5,206 nt of DNA from Candidatus Omnitrophica bacterium UBA1562. GTDB lineage: Bacteria; Omnitrophota; Gorgyraeia; Gygaellales; Profunditerraquicolaceae. The notes beneath the pieces were generated by a model. The model saw only the letters and a program-made list of their open reading frames with translations, was not told the DNA's origin and ran no database searches. Position numbers and translations under genes: made by a program. Position 1 is the stretch's first letter; every line of letters starts with the position of its first letter. This document shows positions 1-5,206 of the stretch, one piece after another. Where the stretch lies: positions 1 through 5,206 of the forward strand of contig DCOU01000063.1 of NCBI GenBank assembly GCA_002322525.1. Direction: 5' to 3'.

Positions 1-3000
1 TATACCATTTTTTCTCTCTTGCCAACAAATAGTTGCCTTCAATAATCACTACTGTTGAACGGCTAATCTCGATTGTTTTTTCAAGGGTTAATTTACCACT
101 ATCTGCATCATAAAGCCCAGTTAATTTTAAAATTACTTTGTCTTGCCTGCTCCTATTAAACTCTTCGAGCGGATTCAACACTTCATTCTTAAATTTATCA
201 GACCGTAATGATATCTCGTTATCGCGTAAGCTAAATTTTTTATTTCTTAGCGCCTTATCCTGCCTGCGATATCTGTTTTCCCGACTATCAATAAACCAGT
301 CCCAGCTAATCACCACGACCTTGCCTGAGGCGCCCCTAATCAAGTCTGCAACCTTTTCAGCGGTCCCTGTCTTTAACGCACCCGAATTTCCGTCTATGGC
401 TACCCTGTAAATCCTTCCTTCTTTTAACTTAACTGCCTGTCCTTCCATTATACTCCTTGCTAAATCCACAGACGTAGCATCTGTATATCCTATCGCCTTA
501 AAATCTTTGATATGTCTATCATATTCTGCGTCAAATTTAGCCTCGTACGCGGAATAATCTTCCCCTTTTATAGAGCCTGTTAACGCACGCCAATTGTAAA
601 CCAAACCCACGCCGATAACTAACAGGCCGGTAATAGTCACTAAAACTAAATGCATACTGATCCAAGCAATAACCGCAGGTCCGTAAGTAGCCAGCGACCA
701 GATAACCGTCAAAGGAACCAAGGAGCATTGAATTCCGCCTTTTTCCTCTTGTAATAATCTAATACCTTCCTGCAATAATTCTCCGTCAGATTTTTCTCTA
801 GGCAATAATTGCAACAATGCGCTAAGAAGAGCTATTGTTAAACTCGTAGCAGCAAAGAAAATAACTATGAAACAGTATAATTGCGTCCACGAATATGTTG
901 CAGTAGTGGAATCAAGAAGCAATCTCAGGTGAGGGGGGGTAGGTTTATCGGCATCCGGGAAGAGAAGCCAAACGCCGCCGGTGAGGATGCCGAGGCGAAG
1001 GGGTTTCTGTAAATGTTTTATAATTGCTGGATTTGATATTGAGGTATCAGGCTTGTTACCCCTGCCAGCAACAATTGCCGCTAATCCCACACCTGCCACG
1101 GTAAGTAGGGATTGCAGCGTGGCTAAGTTTTCTAAGATTATTTTGTTTATGGTATGGGGGCTACCAAAATAGGCACTGATTTCATGAAGAAGGGTTCTGG
1201 CAAAATCAAGGGTAGGATTAGGGTGTCCTGTGTCAAAAGCAAGATAGATTGATTTTTTACTGCTGATTGTAACTGGCCCGCCTAAGATAATACGCCTGTT
1301 GGATAAATGAATTGGTGGCCCGGTTATTAGGCCGGCTTTTACGATATAAGAAAAAACCGGTCTTAATATCCAACCCAGGAGAGTCCCTTTTAACCCTGCC
1401 ATAACAAGAACTTTTTCAGGAGTAATTACCTGTAGTTGGCCAGCATCGTGTTGCACCTTAACTCTTGATTTAAATTCTACTGCCTCTGGTTTTGATAGCG
1501 GTTTGCCATCGCGGGTGCGGGCAAGATCAGCATCCTTAAATACAGCCCTTCTGGAATAATCCATGTTCGCTCTCACTGCTGGCATAACGGTATTATCCAT
1601 AAATTCCTGAAAGGCTATAATAAATTCGCGAACCTGCTCAGGGTCACCTTGCGTCACTTCGATTAGCTGCTTTCTAATAATCTCTACCATATCAGTAATC
1701 GCTTTAGCGATTCCTTTCGAGGAAGAAAGACAATCAAATAAACTAGCTGTGTTTAGATTTAAGTAACCAGCTAAAAATTGGAAGACCGGGTTTATTACCA
1801 TACGTTTAAAATCATCTTGATTATCCAATGCTAACAAACTTAAATCCACGATTGTGGGATAATCGGTGCGGTGCGGAAAAATTAATAATTCGATTACCGC
1901 GTTATCATCTAACTCTACAGGCACGACAAAACCTAATAAACTGTAGTTATAGGTCACCTGCTCATAACCGCTCGTTACTTCTCCGTTTTGCTTTACGGTT
2001 TGGCTGGTGGCTGCTGAAGCATGCCAACGCATTGCTCCGGGATAACTAACCGAACCACCATCAGCGGGTGCAATAGGGTCACTTAATAAATCATCAACGT
2101 AGGCCACAGCCCCAATATCAGTGAAATTTCCCACCAGCCCTATCCTGGATAAGAAAAATCCCAGTACCGCTAAAAATGATACATGGTCTGTTCGTGGTTT
2201 GCCTAATACGGTGGTGGCGCGGGTGGAGCGCACCAATTCATAGGGTACAAATAAGGGCACCATCATCTCCAGCATATCCATGATGGTCTGGCTATCAGCT
2301 GGCAGGCAACGTAAGTCCATAGTGCCTGCATGGTCAATTCCAGATGGCCTTACCTTATGCTTAACGCCAGGGTTAAGTTTCATGAAAAAGTCAAAAGCAA
2401 TGGCTAATAAAACAGCCCTGCGATGTAATAATTGCTCTGCCTTTTTTCTGCTCAACTTAGTAACAGCGCCAATATCAGACATTAATTCCTCTAATTCCTC
2501 CTTGGATAACTCTTCAGGGAGCGGCACCCCTATTTCAAAGCCCACAGTTAAAGGATTACAATTGCGTGCTCTTAATTCCTCTATTTTTTCCAACGCCGCT
2601 ACTTTAATCTCTTCCAAGGATTTCTCTGTGGTGGCATATTGCCAGAAAATAAACCATTTTAGACACTCCTGCATGCCAAAGAATAAATCATCTATCTCTA
2701 AGGCGTTAAATAAGGCAATTAACTCTCCAACTGCTTCTTGAGTAAAACGCCTTACAAAAGTATACTCGCGCTGGCTGGAGGCAAATAACTCATTGAGGGC
2801 GTCTACTATGCTAAAACTAAAATCCTGCTTTAACAAGAATGTAAACTGTTGTTTTATTATTGTATCGGGTAGAGAATTATAAAAATAGGACATGGCAGTG
2901 GAATGAGCAAACTTAGGGTCTTTTTCCAGCCTATCCTTCATCCATTTAAGAACCATAGTGCTTAAGTGTGTGGGTATCCATCCATCTTCCCAAATAGACT

Positions 3001-5206
3001 TGGCAAGCCAAACCCAAACCCATGGTGTATCTTCCAACGCATCAAGATAACCATCTAAATTGTCCTGTTCCCACAAGCGTTTAAACAAGATTTCAAGCGT
3101 TTTATCGCGCGCATTAATAAACTTCATGGAAATGGAAGTCGCCACTGTAATCAGCTCTTTTAATGTTAGAGAATCACTCAGTTCTGTTAGTAACTCTGTG
3201 GCAGATTTCCCATCTGGGATACGATAAATGATTTGAAGAAGCAAATCTCTTCTATGTAGCGCCTTGAGGATACTAATGCTCGGCCCAGAATACGCGGGCC
3301 CCATCGTACCTGTGGCTATTTCCTCTAACTGGCTACTAAGCTTTGTATCCCTTTCCAATAATTTGTGCTCCAATAATGTCTCATATCGTTTCGTTAAGAG
3401 ACGCGGGACAAATTGCAGATTATAGGGAGTTGCTGCGGGGCCAGATTTTGCAGCTTCAGCTACGGCGCTACGGATAACCTGCGTTACTGCTGCAGCAAGA
3501 TGGGATGGCTCGGCCAGTTCTGAAAGTTTGGAATCATAATAAACATTGCTTAAGCGCGCAATAAGCCATTCCCGTAAGTCAGGTTCTTGAATGGCTTGAA
3601 CAAGACGCTGCCACATAGGCAGTACTTCCGACTTAAGCACCTCGGGTTCAATCAGGCCCGGCCGGCCATCCAGTTGAGCCAAGAGTGCCGCGCTTACTCT
3701 GGCAAATGATGAGCCAGCCGCATCAGCCAAAGCAGCTAATTGTTCAGCCGCTGCAGGGTCTTCTTTTAAGCACGGGGCAACGCGTCTGTAGATAGTCTTC
3801 AGCACTTCCATAATTTCTTTGGCATCTTCTGCATTGCTTGGCTGTAGAAATCTACGCAAGAATTCCCTAAGTTGAGCAACTTGCCGCAGTACCGGATTGA
3901 CATGCAATATTAACCACAAGCCATGGAACAACCGATCAATAGATGATGGACTAAACGACCATCCGCATTGCGCTAAGAAAGATACCAAGGTATGTTCAAG
4001 CGCCTCCTCTGAGAGTAATTCAGGATATGACATAACTAGTCTTGGTAAATTATCAATTATGGATAATGCCGCACCCCCTTGACTCTCAATAAGAGGCAAC
4101 ATAATGGCCTGCAGTCTCTCTAGTGAAGCTAATTCTGGGTACGAAGTCAACCAGCGAATAATGGGTTTTGCGTTATTCAATTCGGGCAATAAAGCAATGG
4201 ATATTGTTGCTGGGTTTGCTGCGTCGGCACGCTGGAATGCGTCTTGAATTTTATGGCTAGCCTCAAGGTAGGCATTAATAAAGCGGGCTAATCGGAAGGC
4301 ATATTGACGCAAGAGATTATTTTCATCCGGGATGCCCAAAGCAATCGTCCTGCTTACGGAATCTAGATAGCCGTTAGCGAATACGGCTAAGGTTTCCTGG
4401 GGAGGATGGATAGCGTCAAATAATTGCCAGAGGTCAGACTGTAGTCGCTGGGAAATAAACAGTATCCCTTCATCCGCTTCACTCTTTCTTTCAGCAGTTG
4501 CTAATCCTTCTAAGATAATTGCGATTGTCTCTATGGCCGCAGGAGTAAATAAGGCATTGGGGTGTTTGACTAACCATCTGGGAATGATAATCCGTTTCAT
4601 AAGCTCGTAAAATAAGGTCTGTGCATCCAAAACACATAACTGGTACTTTCTTTCTTTCTCAGTCTCAATGGCAAAAGACCAAAGATACTGCGTGCGTTGG
4701 CCTCCGTGTCTAAAACTCTCCTCCCCAATTCCTGGATATTGCAAACGCGAATCGCCCCTTTGCAGATAATGGTAAATTTCCCATTGGGTGAGACTTGAGC
4801 CGTTATCTAAGCTAAGCACAAAGGCAGGGAAATTAGATAATTCGCTAAATTTTGGCATAGCCCCTGTGGCCTTGGAGTATTCCTTGAAGTGATTTACCAG
4901 AGGCGGGAGTTGACTTTGCAACTCAGTAAACACAAGTCGGGCTTCTGCAAGGAGCTCGTTAACCAGAGCAGCTTCAGTCGGAGAAGAATTAAATACATAC
5001 TGAGCGCGTTTTTCTACTTGAGCAAGCATTTTAGATAATTCAGGTTGCCAATTCTTTTCCCATTCCTCGCGATAATAGAGAGGGTAAAATTGATAAAGGC
5101 CATAAGACTCATCTTGTTTGCGCTCAGCCTCCAACGCGGCGCTTATTCTAGGAGCAGGTTCTGCAAACCAGATAGGAAAGTTTGTAGTGAAACGCAGAGA
5201 AATTTC
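1..5206 (-). CDS. Internal fragment of a giant membrane-anchored multidomain protein (both ends missing)
   Basis: A single frame stays open for 1735 codons from base 5206 to base 2, with no stop and coherent protein on both sides of every position checked. Neither start nor stop is in the window, so the full protein is longer than 1735 residues. In order I see: a helical, repeat-containing region (residues 1 to about 940), a mixed or beta-rich region (about 950-1115), a segment with 'LLHEISAYFG' (1339-1348), hydrophobic membrane segments (about 1364-1537), a charged linker, and a uridine-kinase-like P-loop domain (about 1592 to the edge). Cysteine is scarce (about nine in all). Leucine is often TTA and the standard code fits throughout. 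The overall family is not recognised. The architecture recalls giant proteins of Omnitrophota, but that is inference. The open frame is certain; the function is not known. Confidence 0.95.
2..433 (-). other. Uridine kinase/phosphoribulokinase-like P-loop domain, C-terminally cut
   Basis: This is the domain from residue 1592 to the window edge. Three kinase-like landmarks appear in the right order and spacing. The first is 'YRVAIDGNSGALKTGTAEKV', a glycine-rich loop after a beta strand, with K1612 and T1613 at the Walker A Lys-Thr positions. The second is 'VVVISWDWFIDSRENR', matching the strand plus D-x-F-Y element (D1636, F1638, R1642, R1645) that holds the phosphate-acceptor substrate in uridine kinases. 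The third is 'VVIIEGNYLL' (E1723-L1728), matching the 'EGnyLL' strand of that family. The LID arginines would lie beyond base 1 and cannot be seen. Oddity: the Gly normally just before the Walker A Lys is Leu (L1611). Known relatives transfer ATP phosphate to nucleosides or sugar phosphates; the substrate here is unknown, and it may be inactive or only bind nucleotide. Confidence 0.72.
590..727 (-). other. Two transmembrane helices close together (helical hairpin)
   Basis: Residues 1494-1539 form two long uninterrupted hydrophobic runs, about 1496-1516 ('LVPLTVIWSLATYGPAVIAWI') and about 1519-1537 ('HLVLVTITGLLVIGVGLVY'), separated by only a few residues. The second is followed by 'NWRALTGSIKGE', with Arg and Lys close to the membrane edge. 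By the positive-inside rule this puts the following linker and kinase-like domain in the cytoplasm, where ATP is available. Proline and glycine in the first helix may kink it. This call rests on composition alone. Confidence 0.82.
803..886 (-). other. Transmembrane helix
   Basis: Residues 1441-1468 begin 'TQLYCFIVIFFAATSLTIAL' and continue with further leucines and alanines, with no charge across 28 residues. This is a clear membrane-spanning segment. It is followed by a charged amphipathic stretch (residues 1469-1492, with Pro-Arg-Glu-Lys at its start and repeated Leu-Leu-Gln-Glu) that joins it to the next helical hairpin and may lie along the membrane surface. Confidence 0.85.
959..1117 (-). 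other. Two weaker hydrophobic segments, possible extra membrane helices
   Basis: Residues 1364-1381 ('LQSLLTVAGVGLAAIVAG') form a moderately hydrophobic 18-residue run, and residues 1403-1416 ('LRLGILTGGVWLLF') a shorter one. Between them lies a polar, Lys-containing linker; after them comes a Pro-rich loop ('PDADKPTPPH'). The first could span the membrane; the second is short for a full span and carries an Arg. Their status decides which side of the membrane the large N-terminal part occupies. Confidence 0.5.
1157..1309 (-). other. Compact segment ending in an 'LLHEISAYFG' motif, unknown function
   Basis: Residues about 1300-1350 read as beta strands ('RRIILGGPVTISSKKSIYLA') followed by 'FDTGHPNPTLDFARTLLHEI' and then 'SAYFGSPH'. 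The strand-plus-helix pattern, with H1341 and E1342 inside a hydrophobic helix, looks like a small conserved module just before the first membrane segment. The His-Glu pair superficially resembles a metalloprotease helix, but the second His of HExxH is absent (Tyr at that position). The next His, H1351, is ten residues after H1341. I recall similar 'LLHEI-x-A' segments in very large Omnitrophota proteins, without a known function; this is unverified. Confidence 0.45.
1866..2353 (-). other. Mixed or beta-rich region, unrecognised
   Basis: Residues about 952-1113 differ in texture from the helical part before them. They begin with 'RPSGIDHAGTMDLRCLPADS', then a Met-rich helix, then a hydrophobic run at 1011-1026 ('FLAVLGFFLSRIGLVG'). 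A turn-rich polar stretch follows, then alternating hydrophobic/polar residues at 1070-1113 ('TVKQNGEVTSGYEQVTYNYS', then 'LLGFVVPVEL', then 'AVIELLIFPHR') typical of antiparallel beta strands. The hydrophobic run is broken by Arg and is probably a buried helix, not a membrane span. I recognise no family. Confidence 0.4.
2980..3022 (-). other. Tryptophan-rich patch
   Basis: Residues 729-743 read 'WVWVWLAKSIWEDGW', five tryptophans in fifteen residues, encoded in part by a short TGGGTT repeat. The helix that follows adds another Trp ('VLKWMKDRLEKDP'). The patch sits between helical segments and may be an aromatic packing core or a ligand or membrane contact. Its role is unknown. Confidence 0.6.
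3656..3757 (-). other. Alanine-rich helical stretch
   Basis: Residues 484-517 start 'PAAAEQLAALADAAGSSFAR' and end at 'DGRPG'. Alanine and leucine dominate, suggesting a tightly packed helical pair, and the DNA is locally more GC-rich than its surroundings. It follows the repeat-bearing helical region and looks like its continuation, without the Pro-Glu-Leu signature. Confidence 0.5.
3812..4603 (-). repeat. Degenerate helical repeats (alpha-solenoid-like) within the giant protein
   Basis: A helix-turn-helix pattern recurs in residues about 202-465. Clear copies are 'IIRWLTSYPELASLERLQAI' (349-368) and 'LPRLVMSYPELLSEEALEHT' (387-406), with the SYPEL cores exactly 38 residues apart. A third, weaker copy is 'LWLILHVNPVLRQVAQLREF', 42 residues further on. 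An earlier copy, 'IPRWLVKHPNALFTPAAIET' (208-227), shares the R-W-L and His/Tyr-Pro positions. The unit looks like hydrophobic helix, Pro turn, second amphipathic helix. Such arrays usually build curved scaffolds for protein contacts. The repeats are diverged and their number is uncertain. Confidence 0.55.

Noticed and set aside
138..410. Plus-strand open frame of 90 codons
   Set aside because: It lies antisense to the kinase-like domain. The minus frame here carries recognisable motifs in the correct order, while the plus product is low-complexity Ser/Leu-rich with no recognisable family.
537..728. Minus-strand open frame of 63 codons in a different phase
   Set aside because: It overlaps the strongest transmembrane helices of the large frame out of phase; its product has no features of its own.
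933..939. Run of seven G (C7 in the coding strand), possible slippage or phase-variable tract
   Set aside because: The frame is coherent on both sides, encoding a Thr-Pro-Pro-His loop between hydrophobic segments, and seven bases is short for a contingency locus. It is at most a place to check for sequencing error.
981..1172. Plus-strand open frame of 63 codons
   Set aside because: Antisense to the giant gene, with no convincing ribosome binding site and no recognisable product.
1178..1192. Zinc metalloprotease HExxH site
   Set aside because: The motif is H-E-I-S-A; the second His is missing, so a standard zinc-protease active site is not supported.
1828..2049. Plus-strand open frame of 73 codons
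   Set aside because: Antisense shadow across the beta-rich region; product rich in Arg, Leu and Asn without domain character.
2280..2741. Plus-strand open frame of 153 codons, the longest alternative
   Set aside because: It is fully antisense to the open giant frame, its product is Ser/Asn/Lys-rich with no recognisable motif, and the minus frame here encodes coherent helices.
3660..3667. Perfect 8-base palindrome GGCCGGCC
   Set aside because: It lies within the coding frame (Gly-Arg-Pro-Gly codons) and a single short GC palindrome is not evidence of an operator or terminator.
3897..4082. Plus-strand open frame of 61 codons
   Set aside because: Antisense to the helical repeat region; polar low-complexity product.

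Overview
The whole window is the inside of one very large protein-coding gene on the minus strand. Reading from base 5206 down to base 2 gives 1735 consecutive sense codons in one frame, with no stop and no frameshift. Codon phase was re-checked at about 18 landmarks along the window and always agrees. Both ends are open, so the start codon, stop codon, promoter, ribosome binding site and terminator all lie outside. I see no other gene, no intergenic gap, no RNA gene, no mobile element and no CRISPR array. Short open frames elsewhere are antisense or out-of-frame shadows.

Layout of the visible protein (residue 1 = base 5206). Residues 1 to about 940 look mostly helical. They include degenerate repeats of about 38-44 residues with a 'RWL-x-x-(Y/H)-P' signature, resembling an alpha-solenoid, then an Ala-rich stretch (484-517) and a Trp-rich patch (729-743). 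Residues about 950-1115 are a mixed or beta-rich region that I do not recognise. Residues about 1300-1355 hold a compact segment ending in 'LLHEISAYFG'. Residues about 1360-1540 contain three strong and up to two weaker hydrophobic segments, so the protein is very probably membrane-anchored. Residues about 1540-1590 are a charged linker. From about 1592 to the cut edge there is a P-loop kinase-like domain of the uridine kinase/phosphoribulokinase type, with a degenerate Walker A loop.

Organism: bacterial, standard genetic code, moderate GC by eye. A very long uninterrupted gene with many weakly recognisable parts, an 'LLHEI-x-A' segment and a uridine-kinase-like module fits my recollection of the giant proteins of Omnitrophota (candidate division OP3). 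This is inference from general resemblance and was not checked by any search.

How it might work: a large, probably interaction-forming helical body is tied to the membrane, and a nucleotide-binding-like module lies on its C-terminal side. Whether that module is an active kinase or a nucleotide sensor/pseudokinase cannot be settled from this window.
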